Source of the DNA: Rhizobium sp. SL42
GTDB taxonomy: Bacteria; Pseudomonadota; Alphaproteobacteria; Rhizobiales; Rhizobiaceae
Assembly: GCF_021729845.1 (NCBI RefSeq)
Contig: NZ_CP063397.1
Coordinates: forward strand, 2,804,001-2,868,000
DNA length: 64,000 nucleotides
Direction of reading: 5' to 3'
Shown here: positions 42,459-51,620 of the stretch, one piece after another
Layout: each line of letters starts with the position of its first letter
Numbering within the stretch: position 1 is the stretch's first letter
Notes under the pieces: model-generated
The model's input: only the letters and a program-made list of their open reading frames with translations
What the model was told of the DNA's origin: nothing
Database searches by the model: none
Made by a program: the position numbers and the translations under genes

Positions 42459-43087
42459 CAGAACTCCACGCCGATCTGCGCCTTGATGCCGGAGCGGAAC
42501 GGATGCTTGATCAGTTCCATCTCCGTCACCAGGTCCGCGATTTCGATCAGCTCGTCCTTGGCATTACGGCCGGTGAGCACGACATGCGTCATCTCCGGCT
42601 TCTCGTTCGACAGGAATTCGACCACCTCGGCAATATCGATATAGTCATAGCGGATGGCGATATTGATCTCGTCGAGCAGGATCATCGAATGGGACGGATC
42701 GCGGATCAGTTCCTTGGCCTTCTCCCAGGCGGCCTTGGCCATCGCGATGTCGCGCGCCTTGTCCTGCGTCTCCCAGGTAAAGCCCTCGCCCATCGTATGG
42801 AACTGGCAGAGATCGGAAAAATGCTTGAGGATCATGTCCCGCTCGCCGGTCGACATGGCACCCTTGATGAATTGCACGACCGCACATTTCTTGCCATGCG
42901 CGATATGGCGAAAGATCATGCCGAATGCCGCGGACGACTTGCCCTTGCCCTTGCCGGTATGGACGATCACCAGCCCCTTTTCGCCGGTCTTGGTCGCCAT
43001 GATCTTATCACGGGCAGCCTTTTTCTTGGCCATCTTTTCGGCGTGGCGGGCAAGATCCGCATCGGTGGACGTCGTCTCTTCGGTCAT
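42458..43087 (-). CDS. cobO: Cob(I)yrinic acid a,c-diamide adenosyltransferase
   Basis: CobO attaches the adenosyl group from ATP to cobalt. The 209-residue protein has the P-loop VIVHTGKGKGKSSAAFGM and the Walker B-like MILLDEINIAIRY. It overlaps the GNAT gene and the EamA gene in the riboswitch-controlled operon. Confidence 0.95.
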   Translation of the reverse strand: MTEETTSTDADLARHAEKMAKKKAARDKIMATKTGEKGLVIVHTGKGKGKSSAAFGMIFRHIAHGKKCAVVQFIKGAMSTGERDMILKHFSDLCQFHTMGEGFTWETQDKARDIAMAKAAWEKAKELIRDPSHSMILLDEINIAIRYDYIDIAEVVEFLSNEKPEMTHVVLTGRNAKDELIEIADLVTEMELIKHPFRSGIKAQIGVEF

Positions 43088-43530
43088 GGTGCACTCCCGG
43101 AATTATCAAATGTTTTGACAAACCATATGCGCTGCGGTTTGCCGCCGATAGCAGGCAGGCGTCCGATTTCGGTAAATCCCTCGCGCAGGTAGAAGCGTGG
43201 CGCCTGGAAATCGAACGTGTCGAGATAGATACCGACAAAGCCCCTGGCTCGGGCGATGTCCTCGGCCCGAGACAGCAGCTTGCCGCCGAGCCCGAAATTG
43301 CGGGCATCGGCTGCGACCGCAAGCAGTTTCACATACAACCAGCCCTGCACCTCGGACCCGACAAGGCCACCCAACAGACGCCCCTCGCCGTCTTCGGCCC
43401 GTACCTGCACGGTTTCGCCATCAAACGGCTTATCAAGCGCTCGGGCCGCCTCGTCCAGAATGGCCACGGTTGCGTCGGCAAATTCCTTGTCCTCGCCTTC
43501 GACAACGCTGATCAGGATCGTATCGTTCAT
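43084..43530 (-). CDS. GNAT-family N-acetyltransferase
   Basis: This 148-residue protein has the acetyl-CoA binding motif A (LAVAADARNFGLGGKLLSRAE) and a C-terminal IYLDTFDFQAPRFYLREGF typical of small GNAT enzymes. The substrate is unknown. It is locked between a GFA-family gene and cobO by ATGA overlaps on both sides, so it is produced with cobalamin enzymes. Confidence 0.88.
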   Translation of the reverse strand: MNDTILISVVEGEDKEFADATVAILDEAARALDKPFDGETVQVRAEDGEGRLLGGLVGSEVQGWLYVKLLAVAADARNFGLGGKLLSRAEDIARARGFVGIYLDTFDFQAPRFYLREGFTEIGRLPAIGGKPQRIWFVKTFDNSGSAP

Positions 43531-43922
43531 GCTCCGCCCTCACCCTTGGGAAGATCGTCGATGACATTGAGCCAGTCGACACGCTCGTTCCAATGCCAGT
43601 GCTCCCGGATCGCCATCTCCAGGCCGTGATCGAGGCTTGCCACATAGAAGTCGATTTCGGACGGTCGCCGCTCGGTCTCGAATGACATCGGTGACCCACA
43701 TTGACTGCAGAAACCTCGCCGCACGCCGGGGGACGAGGCATAGTAGCGCAGACTGTCGCCAGCCAGCACCGTATCCGCGCGCTCGACGGTGAAAAAACTC
43801 GTGACCGGCGACGAGGCAGCCCGTCGGCAGCTTTCGCAGTGGCAATGGCCCGCCGTCCGCACCGTGCCGCGAACCTTGAATCGCACCGCCCCGCACAGAC
43901 AATGTCCGGACAACTCAGTCAT
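43527..43922 (-). CDS. GFA-family zinc protein in the cobN operon
   Basis: This 131-residue GFA/CENP-V-type protein has zinc ligands in GHCLCGAVRF, GHCHCESCRRA and FCSQCGSPM. It lies 3 bp after cobN and overlaps the GNAT gene by 4 bp. A second, only distantly similar GFA protein is at 32143-32598. No reaction is assigned. Confidence 0.88.
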   Translation of the reverse strand: MTELSGHCLCGAVRFKVRGTVRTAGHCHCESCRRAASSPVTSFFTVERADTVLAGDSLRYYASSPGVRRGFCSQCGSPMSFETERRPSEIDFYVASLDHGLEMAIREHWHWNERVDWLNVIDDLPKGEGGA

Positions 43923-43925
43923 GGC

Positions 43926-46900
43926 CTAGATCTCCTCGGCAATTTCAAGCAGGGAGAATTTGGCCGAATTGCTCTTCGGCGTCCACAAGCCGCGATCGAT
44001 GGCTTCGATCAGGCGCTCCGACATTTCCCGCAATGCCGGTCGATTCTTCTCGGCCATGAAGTCGCGCACCCGCTCGTCGAGCACGAAGGCCTGATAGACG
44101 GCCTCGAAATGATGATTGCGCACGGCGCCCGTTGTTGCCGCGAAAGCGAACATGTAGTCGACCGTCGCCGTGATCTCGAAGGCGCCCTTGTAGCCGTGGC
44201 GCATCACGCCTTCTATCCATTTCGGATTGACAACACGCGCGCGCACGACCCGTCCGATCTCCTCCTCCAGGGTGCGGATCACCGGCTTTTCCGGCCGCGA
44301 ATGATCGTTGTGGTAGACGACCGGCCGTGCGCCCGAGATTTCTTCGATCGCCGCCGTCATGCCGCCCTCGAACTGGTAGTAGTCGTCGCTGTCGAGCAGG
44401 TCATGCTCGCGATTGTCCTGGTTCTGCACCACCGCCTGCACTGTGCGTAGCCGCTCCTCGAACAACCCGCGCTCGGCCTTTCCCTCGGCACCCGCCCCAT
44501 AGGCATAGCCGCCCCAGACCAGATAGGCCTCAGCGAGATCACCGCGCTTTTCCCAGCCTTTCTCGTCGATCAACGCCTGCAGACCCGCCCCGTATGCGCC
44601 TGGCTTCGAGCCGAACACGCGGTAGCCGGCACGCCTTGTGGCGGCGGCGGCGTCGAGGCCATCGGCAACCAGCTGCGCGGTATCGGCCCGCATGCGCGCC
44701 GCAATCGGATTGTCGCCCTCATCTTCGTCAAGCGCACCGACGGCACGGATCGCCTTGTCATAAAGGGCGATCTGCTCCGGGAAGGCATCGCGGAAAAAGC
44801 CGGAAATGCGCAAGATGACATCGACGCGCGGCCGGCCGAGCAGCGCCTGCGGCAGGATTTCGTAACCAGTGACCCGCCGCGAGGCCATGTCCCAAACCGG
44901 CTTGACGCCAATCAGCGCGAGCGCTTGGGCTATGTCGTCGCCGCCGGTGCGCATGTTCGACGTACCCCAGGCCGTCAGCCCGAACGATAAGGGCCATTCG
45001 CCGTGATCCTGGACAAACCGCTGGATCAGCAGTTCGGCTGACGCCTTGCCGAGCTGGTAGGCAGCCGGCGTCGGCACGGCACGACTGTCGACCGAGTAGA
45101 AATTGCGCCCAGTCGGCAATACGTCGGGACGCCCGCGGGTCGGGGCGCCGGAAGGGCCGGGCGGCACGAAACGACCGTCGAGACCCTTTAGCAGGCCGGC
45201 GATTTCCGCCGGACCAGACCGGACAATCGACGGCTTAAGGCGGCATTCGATCTCCGCGAGGACCGCTTCGGTCCGGCTCCAGTCCGGCGGGCAGGCGGTC
45301 GTTCCGTCGACCAGAGCCGCCGCCAGCAATTCGATGCGCTCGACGGTGTCGCCGTGGGTGCGCCACGGTTCGTCGGTCAGGCGTGCGAGGATCTCGGGCC
45401 GTGATCCCGTCCAGGTATCGGACATGACACAGTCGAGAGGGTCGAAGTCGCCAGACGGAGATGGGCCCGAATGCAACACTTGCGCCAGCGCATCTGCCGC
45501 AATCGCCCGCTGCAGACTTGCGTCACCGCCCTCGCCCAACCCGCGCGGAACCCGTGCAAGCGCCACCGTCAGGTCCGTGAGCAGCCGTCCTACGGGTGCA
45601 AGGCCGAAAATGTGCAGACCGTCGCGGATCTGCAGTTCCTTCAGGTCGCAGAGATAGGCGTCGAGCTTTTCCAGCGCCGTCTCTTCCGCTTCCCCTTTGT
45701 CGATCCCGGCATCCTGGTCGAGCCCGATATCCGAGACCAGGTCGAGGATCTGCTTCTTCAGCAACTTCAGCCGGCGGGGATCGCCGCCCGACGCCTCGTA
45801 GTATTCGTCAACCAGCGCTTCCAGATCCTTCAGCGGGCCATAACTCTCGGCCCGCGTCAGTGGCGGCGTCAGGTGGTCGATGATCACCGCCGACGTCCGG
45901 CGCTTGGCTTGCGTTCCCTCACCCGGATCATTGACGATGAACGGATAAAGATGCGGCAAAGGTCCCAATATTGCTTCCGGATAGCAGGTCTCGCTCAGCG
46001 CCAGCGCTTTGCCTGGCAGCCATTCGAGATTGCCGTGCTTGCCCATGTGGATCACGGCATGCGCCATGAACCTGCCGCGCAGGAAAGCATAGAAGGCAAG
46101 ATAGCCATGCGGCGGCACGAGGTCGGGAGAATGGTAGCTTTGCTTCGGGTCGATGTTGTAACCCCGCGCCGGCTGAATGCCTACCATCACCCGGCCGAAG
46201 CGCATCAGCGGCAAGGCAAACCCGCCATCGCGGAAGAAGGGATCGTTCGCCGCATCACCCCAACGAGCGCGCACTTCGTGTTGAATCTGTTTCGGAAGCG
46301 ATTCAAAAAAACTATTGTAATCGCTCAAGGAAATGACTTCGCGGACAATGCGCCCATCATTGGCCGCATTGGTCGGCCCGTCCATCAGCGCCGTCATCAG
46401 CGCATCGCCGTCGGCCGGCAACTCACCCGTCGCGTAGCCTGCGGCAGACAAGGCTCGCAACACCTCGATTGTCCCGGCCGGAGTGTCGAGCCCGACGCCA
46501 TTGCCGAGCCTGCCGTCGCGATTGGGGTAGTTCGCCATGATCAGCGCAACGTTGCGATCCTTCGGCGACATCTTGCGCAGCCGCGCCCAGTTGGCGGCAA
46601 GCCTGGCGACGAACGCCATCCGGCCCGGATCCGGTTCGTGGCTGACAAGATTGGTCTCGACCCGTTCATCGAAGCGGGCCGCCGACTTGAACGAAACGGC
46701 GCGTGTCAGCACCCGACCATCGACTTCCGGCAGTGAAACGCTCATGGCAAGATCGCGCGCCGAAAGCCCCTGGCTGGATGCTTCCCATGCCGCCTTCGGC
46801 GACGAAGAGAAAATTGCCTGCAAAACCACCGCGCCCTGTTCGTCGAGGATGGTCGAGGGATTGACCGATCCCGGCGCCGAAACGGCAAATCCCGTCGTGT

Positions 46901-47687
46901 TGATCACGACATCCGGCGGGACGTCGCCAAACACGGCGCGCAGGGTCTCGACCGACACGAGATCCTTCAGGCTCGACACGAAGACCGGCAACGGCGTGAG
47001 GCCCTCCCGTTGGAGTGCGCCGATCATGGCTTCCACCGGCGCAGTTTCGCCACTCTGGACGAGCGCACGGTAGAAGCAGATGGCAGCGACACTTCCGTTG
47101 GCGGCAGCCAGCTGCCGCCACTCCTCGACACCGATCGCGCCCTTGCCCGGCCACCAGATACCGGCTTTCAGCAGCGGACGCGCGGGCTCCGGCCTATCGG
47201 CGCCCGACAGCATTGCCGCCGCATAGGCAACGAAATGCGCGGTGTTGCGATCACCGCCCTCGGTCAGATAGGTCCAGAGCGCCGAGCGATCGGCATCCAT
47301 GCAAAGACTGAAGGGATCGAGACCGGCATCCGGCTTGTCGTCGCCGGGCAGCGAGACGATCAGCGCACCATTGGCACGCGCGGCTGCCGTGAGCGCCTCC
47401 AGCGCATGGTGGAAATAGCTCGCCCCCCCGAGCGCCCTGACGACGATCAGCTTTGCATGGCGCGCCGTACGCTCGATATAAGTATCGACCGACATCGGAT
47501 GCTTGAGCGCCATAAGGCTGGCAAGACGCCAGCTTGGCCCGGCCCCCGCCGCAGCGACGGCTGCGGCCACCGCCGACAGTTCGGTGTCGGCAGCCGACAG
47601 GAAGAGGATGTCTCCCGGCGTCTGCCCAAGGTCGATCGCTTCGTCACCGTCGGCAATCGAGCCTTTCTGGGCCAGCAGGAGATGCAT
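43926..47687 (-). CDS. cobN: Cobaltochelatase large subunit
   Basis: CobN is the porphyrin/corrin-binding subunit of the ATP-dependent aerobic cobaltochelatase, working with CobS and CobT (not in this window). At 1253 residues it matches family length. Conserved parts include HMGKHGNLEWLPGKALALSE and LTAWGTSNMRTGGDDIAQAL. A stretch near 46275-46330 is locally AT-rich and contains seven T in the coding strand (NSFFES). It lies 3 bp after cobW and 3 bp before the GFA gene. Confidence 0.96.
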   Translation of the reverse strand: MHLLLAQKGSIADGDEAIDLGQTPGDILFLSAADTELSAVAAAVAAAGAGPSWRLASLMALKHPMSVDTYIERTARHAKLIVVRALGGASYFHHALEALTAAARANGALIVSLPGDDKPDAGLDPFSLCMDADRSALWTYLTEGGDRNTAHFVAYAAAMLSGADRPEPARPLLKAGIWWPGKGAIGVEEWRQLAAANGSVAAICFYRALVQSGETAPVEAMIGALQREGLTPLPVFVSSLKDLVSVETLRAVFGDVPPDVVINTTGFAVSAPGSVNPSTILDEQGAVVLQAIFSSSPKAAWEASSQGLSARDLAMSVSLPEVDGRVLTRAVSFKSAARFDERVETNLVSHEPDPGRMAFVARLAANWARLRKMSPKDRNVALIMANYPNRDGRLGNGVGLDTPAGTIEVLRALSAAGYATGELPADGDALMTALMDGPTNAANDGRIVREVISLSDYNSFFESLPKQIQHEVRARWGDAANDPFFRDGGFALPLMRFGRVMVGIQPARGYNIDPKQSYHSPDLVPPHGYLAFYAFLRGRFMAHAVIHMGKHGNLEWLPGKALALSETCYPEAILGPLPHLYPFIVNDPGEGTQAKRRTSAVIIDHLTPPLTRAESYGPLKDLEALVDEYYEASGGDPRRLKLLKKQILDLVSDIGLDQDAGIDKGEAEETALEKLDAYLCDLKELQIRDGLHIFGLAPVGRLLTDLTVALARVPRGLGEGGDASLQRAIAADALAQVLHSGPSPSGDFDPLDCVMSDTWTGSRPEILARLTDEPWRTHGDTVERIELLAAALVDGTTACPPDWSRTEAVLAEIECRLKPSIVRSGPAEIAGLLKGLDGRFVPPGPSGAPTRGRPDVLPTGRNFYSVDSRAVPTPAAYQLGKASAELLIQRFVQDHGEWPLSFGLTAWGTSNMRTGGDDIAQALALIGVKPVWDMASRRVTGYEILPQALLGRPRVDVILRISGFFRDAFPEQIALYDKAIRAVGALDEDEGDNPIAARMRADTAQLVADGLDAAAATRRAGYRVFGSKPGAYGAGLQALIDEKGWEKRGDLAEAYLVWGGYAYGAGAEGKAERGLFEERLRTVQAVVQNQDNREHDLLDSDDYYQFEGGMTAAIEEISGARPVVYHNDHSRPEKPVIRTLEEEIGRVVRARVVNPKWIEGVMRHGYKGAFEITATVDYMFAFAATTGAVRNHHFEAVYQAFVLDERVRDFMAEKNRPALREMSERLIEAIDRGLWTPKSNSAKFSLLEIAEEI

Positions 47688-47690
47688 GGT

Positions 47691-48764
47691 TCAGGCAGCC
47701 GCCTGAACTGCTTCGACAACCGCGCCAAAGTCCCATTCATGCAGGCCGATGACGACGAGGCGGGTCTCGCGCTTTTCGCCCGACGTCCATGGCCGGTCGA
47801 AATAGGTGTCGATCCGCGTGCCGACCGCCTGAATGACGAGGCGCATCGGCTTGCCGGGCACGTCGATAAAGCCTTTGAGGCGCAGGATGTCGTGGGCCTC
47901 AATCACCGGCTTCAGGCGATCGACGAAGCTTGTCGGATCGGCAATCGCGCCAAGCTTGAGCACGAAGCTTTCGAACTCGTCGTGGTCGTGATGATGGTCA
48001 TGGTCGGCACCGCTCTCGTGCAGCGCCTCATGCTCCAGCTCGTGATGCGACTTGCGATTGTCGATATCGTCCTCGGTGCCGGCACCGAGACCCAGCAACA
48101 CAAGCGACGAGACTTCGCCATTGCGCGCTTCGACAATCGATGGCTTGCGCTGTGTACGGCCCGTCACCTCCGCGCGCACCGCAGAGATGCCGGCAGCGTC
48201 GAGCAGATCGGTCTTGTTGAGCACGATCAGGTCGGCGCAGGTGAGCTGGTCCTCGAACAGTTCCTCGATGGCGCTCTCGTGGTCGAGGCTTTCATCTTCC
48301 GCCCTTGCCGCATCCACCTTGTCGTGGTCATCGGCAAAACGACCGGCGGCAACGGCTGCGCTGTCGACGACGGTGATAACGCCATCAACGGTGACGCGGG
48401 TGCGGATATCCGGCCAGTTGAAGGCGGCGACCAACGGCTGGGGAAGCGCAAGGCCGGAAGTCTCGATCACGATGTGATCGGGTTTCACGTCGCGTTCCAG
48501 GAGCTTTTGCATCGTCGGAATGAAATCGTCGGCGACCGTGCAGCAGATACAGCCATTGGTCAGCTCGATGATATCGTCTTCGGTGCAATTGTCGGCGCCG
48601 CAGCCCTTCAAAACATCGCCGTCGACACCCAGATCGCCAAATTCATTGATGATCAGCGCGATCTTCTTGCCACCAGCATTCATCAGCATGTTGCGGATGA
48701 TCGTGGTCTTGCCGGCGCCGAGGAAGCCGGTAATCACGGTGGCGGGAATTTTCTGCTGCAACAT
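47691..48764 (-). CDS. cobW: CobW metal-chaperone GTPase
   Basis: CobW is a COG0523 GTPase thought to deliver cobalt(II) to the chelatase. The 357-residue protein has the P-loop GFLGAGKTT (residues 13-21), the metal motif C72-I-C-C75 and a His-rich insert (SGADHDHHHDHDEFE). It sits between cobP and cobN with 3-bp gaps, as in other rhizobia. Confidence 0.95.
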   Translation of the reverse strand: MLQQKIPATVITGFLGAGKTTIIRNMLMNAGGKKIALIINEFGDLGVDGDVLKGCGADNCTEDDIIELTNGCICCTVADDFIPTMQKLLERDVKPDHIVIETSGLALPQPLVAAFNWPDIRTRVTVDGVITVVDSAAVAAGRFADDHDKVDAARAEDESLDHESAIEELFEDQLTCADLIVLNKTDLLDAAGISAVRAEVTGRTQRKPSIVEARNGEVSSLVLLGLGAGTEDDIDNRKSHHELEHEALHESGADHDHHHDHDEFESFVLKLGAIADPTSFVDRLKPVIEAHDILRLKGFIDVPGKPMRLVIQAVGTRIDTYFDRPWTSGEKRETRLVVIGLHEWDFGAVVEAVQAAA

Positions 48765-48767
48765 GGT

Positions 48768-49295
48768 TCAACCCTTCATTTTCAGCGGCAAACCGGCCGC
48801 GACGAAATATACTTCCGCAGCCTTTGCCGCGATGAGCTGGTGCAGCCGGCCGGCATGATCGCGAAAAGCGCGCGCCATTCCATTCTCCGGCACAATGCCG
48901 AGACCGACTTCATTGGAAACAAGAACGATACGGGCTTTGAGCGACGGCAGCAGGTCAGCGAGTGCGCCGCTCTCTGCAGCTATATCACGCCCCTCCTGCA
49001 TCATCAGATTGGTGACCCAGAGCGTCAGGCAATCGACCAGTACCACCCGGCCAGGATCGTCGATCGCCACGAGTGATCCGACAAGATCAAGCGGCTCTTC
49101 GTGCGTGCTCCAGCCGTGGCTGGCGCGATCCTGCTTGTGGGCCTCGATGCGTGCGCCCATCTCGTCATCCCAGGCACGGCAGGTCGCGAGGTAGTTAAGC
49201 GCAAGGCCGCTGTCGCGGCAGACCTGCTCAGCAAACCGCGACTTGCCCGAACGGGCGCCACCCAGGACAAAAACAGGGGAATGAATGGACTGCAT
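48768..49295 (-). CDS. cobP: Adenosylcobinamide kinase/guanylyltransferase
   Basis: CobP (CobU in enterics) phosphorylates adenosylcobinamide and transfers GMP for lower-loop assembly. The 175-residue protein has the P-loop GGARSGKS (residues 12-19), followed by RFAEQV. It is the first gene after the cobalamin riboswitch, with about 210 bp of leader between them. Confidence 0.94.
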   Translation of the reverse strand: MQSIHSPVFVLGGARSGKSRFAEQVCRDSGLALNYLATCRAWDDEMGARIEAHKQDRASHGWSTHEEPLDLVGSLVAIDDPGRVVLVDCLTLWVTNLMMQEGRDIAAESGALADLLPSLKARIVLVSNEVGLGIVPENGMARAFRDHAGRLHQLIAAKAAEVYFVAAGLPLKMKG

Positions 49296-49504
49296 CAGTC
49301 AGCCACGCTCCGCAAAACCGGAGCAACAACGAGGCGCCACCGGCAGAACGCCGTCGCCAACCAAATCGAACCGACCCGCATCCCGATCCGGATGCGCCGC
49401 CTTGCGCGACCGAGAGGTCCCGCCACATGCAAACGTCGCCACGACAACCTCCGTGCTGGCGCCGGGGATCTCTCCCCATAAATTGGGCCACAACGGCCCG
49501 TCAC

Positions 49505-49840
49505 GGACGGCAGGTCTCCTGGCTCGCAGCTGCCGGCGAAAAAACGCCAACGGATCTTCCTTACCTTCCCAGGGCTTGTCGGCAGTCGCGAAAAGGCGGA
49601 CGATTCGTAGATATAGAGGCGTCCCACCCCGGCTGATCGCGCTGCCACCCCAGTGGCTTTTCCGGTTCAAGACCTCCGGCATCGATCGCACCGCGCGACC
49701 CGTCATGACTTCGGCACAAAACCGGATGGAAGACCCTCGCTGCTCTACAGTCGCGGGGTCGGCTGCGTTTGGCAGTCCCGGTCTGGATCCCTGCCTCCGC
49801 ATTCCCTTTTGCTTTCCAGGCAACACTTCTGTCGCCCGGA
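49505..49840 (-). promoter_or_regulatory. Cobalamin riboswitch (expanded) controlling cobP-cobW-cobN-cobO
   Basis: On the minus strand all core blocks occur in order: AAAAGGGAATGCGG, GACCCCGCGACTGTAGAGC, AAAAGCCACTGGGG, CCCTGGGAAGG and the B12 box GAGCCAGGAGACCTGCC. The element binds adenosylcobalamin and turns off the operon when B12 is plentiful. It is about 335 nt, versus roughly 200 nt for a compact form, because long arms separate the core blocks. Its exact ends are approximate. No clear T-run follows, so translational control is possible. Confidence 0.92.
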
Positions 49841-49948
49841 AACCATCCAGTCGAAAGGATTAGGCGGTGCCTCGCGGCAAGTCAATCGAGACCGTAGACG
49901 CATCGAAGGCAATTGCCGGAAATCATGATCGCGAAAACAGATCAGCTG

Positions 49949-50740
49949 TCAGGGCTTCGGCGCAAGGCACCCGGCATCCGTTGCCGGATCGCAGCTCCCG
50001 TCAAGCCGCACAGATCCGCTGGCTCCCTGCTCCACCGGACCACCTTGAGCCGGGGCATCCTTGGCCCTTGCCTTTGCCGGCTGCACCACGGGAGCGGCAA
50101 TCACCGGCGCAACCATCTCGGCCGGAACAGCAACGGGCGCAGGCTGCACCACAGGCGCCGGCTTGGTCACGGTGACCGGTGCTGCAGCGCGCACTGGCTT
50201 CGGCATCGTAACAACCGCCTCAACAGGTGCTGGATCGGTTGCAAAGCGGGTCGACATCGTCCGCGGCGGACGCGTCGTCCTGATCCGTGGCACGGTCAGC
50301 GAAAAGGCAAAACGGATGCGGGCTGCAATTTCTTCGGCCAATGGCTCGCGGCCAAAGCGGGGATCATTGGTCGGGCTATTGACGGTAAAGTTTCCTGCCG
50401 CAACAGGCTCACCGGTCTCAACGGAAGCAGCCGTCACGGTAAACCGCACCTGCTCGAAGTAACGCCGGGCATTTGCCCCCGCACCGAACTTGTCGATCTT
50501 GACCAGCAGCACGACACGCTCGGCGCCTGCCGGCGGCCGTGTCGAGGAAATCGCCGCCGCAACGCGCCGATCGATGCCCCTCACCAGATCAAGGGGAACG
50601 CTTGCGTCAGCCATGACGGTAACGTCGCGCACGTAGTAGACCAGCGGCCTGTCAATGCCGCGTTCATTGGAATGTGCACACGCCGACAGCACGAGAAGGA
50701 GCCCGAGCGCAAAAGCGATGCGAAAACTGCGAGCAACCAT
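49949..50740 (-). CDS. Putative lipoprotein with Pro/Val/Ala-rich tail
   Basis: This 263-residue exported protein has a lipoprotein signal (ALGLLLVLSACAHS, lipidation Cys about residue 21). The globular part (about 30-155) has no family I recognise. The tail is low-complexity (APVTVTKPAPVVQPAPVAVP) and ends with DGSCDPATDAGC, which could form a disulfide. It probably sits in the outer membrane or periplasm. It is unlinked to the cob operon, which starts about 110 bp downstream. Confidence 0.7.
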   Translation of the reverse strand: MVARSFRIAFALGLLLVLSACAHSNERGIDRPLVYYVRDVTVMADASVPLDLVRGIDRRVAAAISSTRPPAGAERVVLLVKIDKFGAGANARRYFEQVRFTVTAASVETGEPVAAGNFTVNSPTNDPRFGREPLAEEIAARIRFAFSLTVPRIRTTRPPRTMSTRFATDPAPVEAVVTMPKPVRAAAPVTVTKPAPVVQPAPVAVPAEMVAPVIAAPVVQPAKARAKDAPAQGGPVEQGASGSVRLDGSCDPATDAGCLAPKP

Positions 50741-50806
50741 CTGGACAACCCCGACGCGGTGATTCTAACCCGCTCCGAGCATTGGTCGATTATGGTTAGC
50801 CCTTGG

Positions 50807-51610
50807 TTAATCCTGGCTACGGAGGGCAGCAAACAGCGAAGCGGCCGCAGCTATTTCACCGTAGCGCGCCTCGCGACGCGCCTCAGCCTCTTCATCGCTT
50901 CCCCAGTGCTCGATCGTCCAATCCTCGTCGAGATGCGCCAGGCTCCAGACGGTGTCGAGGTCGTAGGCACCCTCTGCGAAGGCAAGCGCAAGGATCGATG
51001 ATCCGGCAAGCGTCGTGACCACATGCAAGCACGAAAGGCGGAAAGCTTCACGGTAGCGCTCCAGCGCCGCCGCATAAGCTTGCAGCGCATGGCCGGGCTG
51101 TTCCTGATGGATCACGCCCTCCGCCAGGATGAACCGGGCATGATGGACTTCCGCCACCCAGGCGAGCACCGGATCCCAGCGGCCGGCCTGGCGGTCGACC
51201 AGTTCCTGCGGGCTGTCAGCACGGTAGCAAAGCAGGTCGCTGCCGGCAAAACGCACGATCTCGTCGAAGACTTCCGACAGGTTCGCGCTCACGGCATCGA
51301 TCGCGGTATTGGCAAGCTTGGTAACCGGCATCGTGCCCGGATCAATAACCTGACCCTGTGCGGCCCATTCCGCAGCGACCAGTTCCGCCGCCTCGCGCGT
51401 TGGCAAACACAGCGTATTCTTGGCGGGGGTCTTCACCGGCTTGCCATCGAGATGGATCGCAAATCCGTTCCCGTCGGCTGCAATCGATACGGCGGAGTAA
51501 AAGCGCTTCGGCAGCGGCCGCTTCATCTGGATCTGGGCGCGGCGCACGGGATCGGCATCGCTGTGCTCGGGCATGAAGGTGCCGGAAATGTTGCTGAGTT
51601 CGTCACGCAT
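50807..51610 (-). CDS. ATP12-family F1-ATPase assembly chaperone
   Basis: This 267-residue protein resembles mitochondrial ATP12 (FAIHLDGKPVKTPAKNTLCLP near residue 50; AAEWAAQGQVIDPGTMPVT; WSLAHLDEDWTIEHWG at the end). ATP12 binds the F1 alpha subunit during assembly, and alphaproteobacteria carry a homologue. It lies 10 bp after a HAD phosphatase gene, within the unit rluC-like/HAD/ATP12. Confidence 0.92.
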   Translation of the reverse strand: MRDELSNISGTFMPEHSDADPVRRAQIQMKRPLPKRFYSAVSIAADGNGFAIHLDGKPVKTPAKNTLCLPTREAAELVAAEWAAQGQVIDPGTMPVTKLANTAIDAVSANLSEVFDEIVRFAGSDLLCYRADSPQELVDRQAGRWDPVLAWVAEVHHARFILAEGVIHQEQPGHALQAYAAALERYREAFRLSCLHVVTTLAGSSILALAFAEGAYDLDTVWSLAHLDEDWTIEHWGSDEEAEARREARYGEIAAAASLFAALRSQD

Positions 51611-51620
51611 CTAGAGGCCC

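Noticed and set aside
47010..49076. Long open frame (688 codons) on the plus strand opposite cobN and cobW
   Set aside because: It is antisense to two certain genes, its product is Arg/His-rich with no recognised domain, and such mirror frames are common in GC-rich codon-biased DNA.
49285..49863. Open frames on both strands across 49.29-49.86 kb
   Set aside because: This region is the cobalamin riboswitch and cobP leader; the frames have no conserved protein features and overlap structured RNA motifs.
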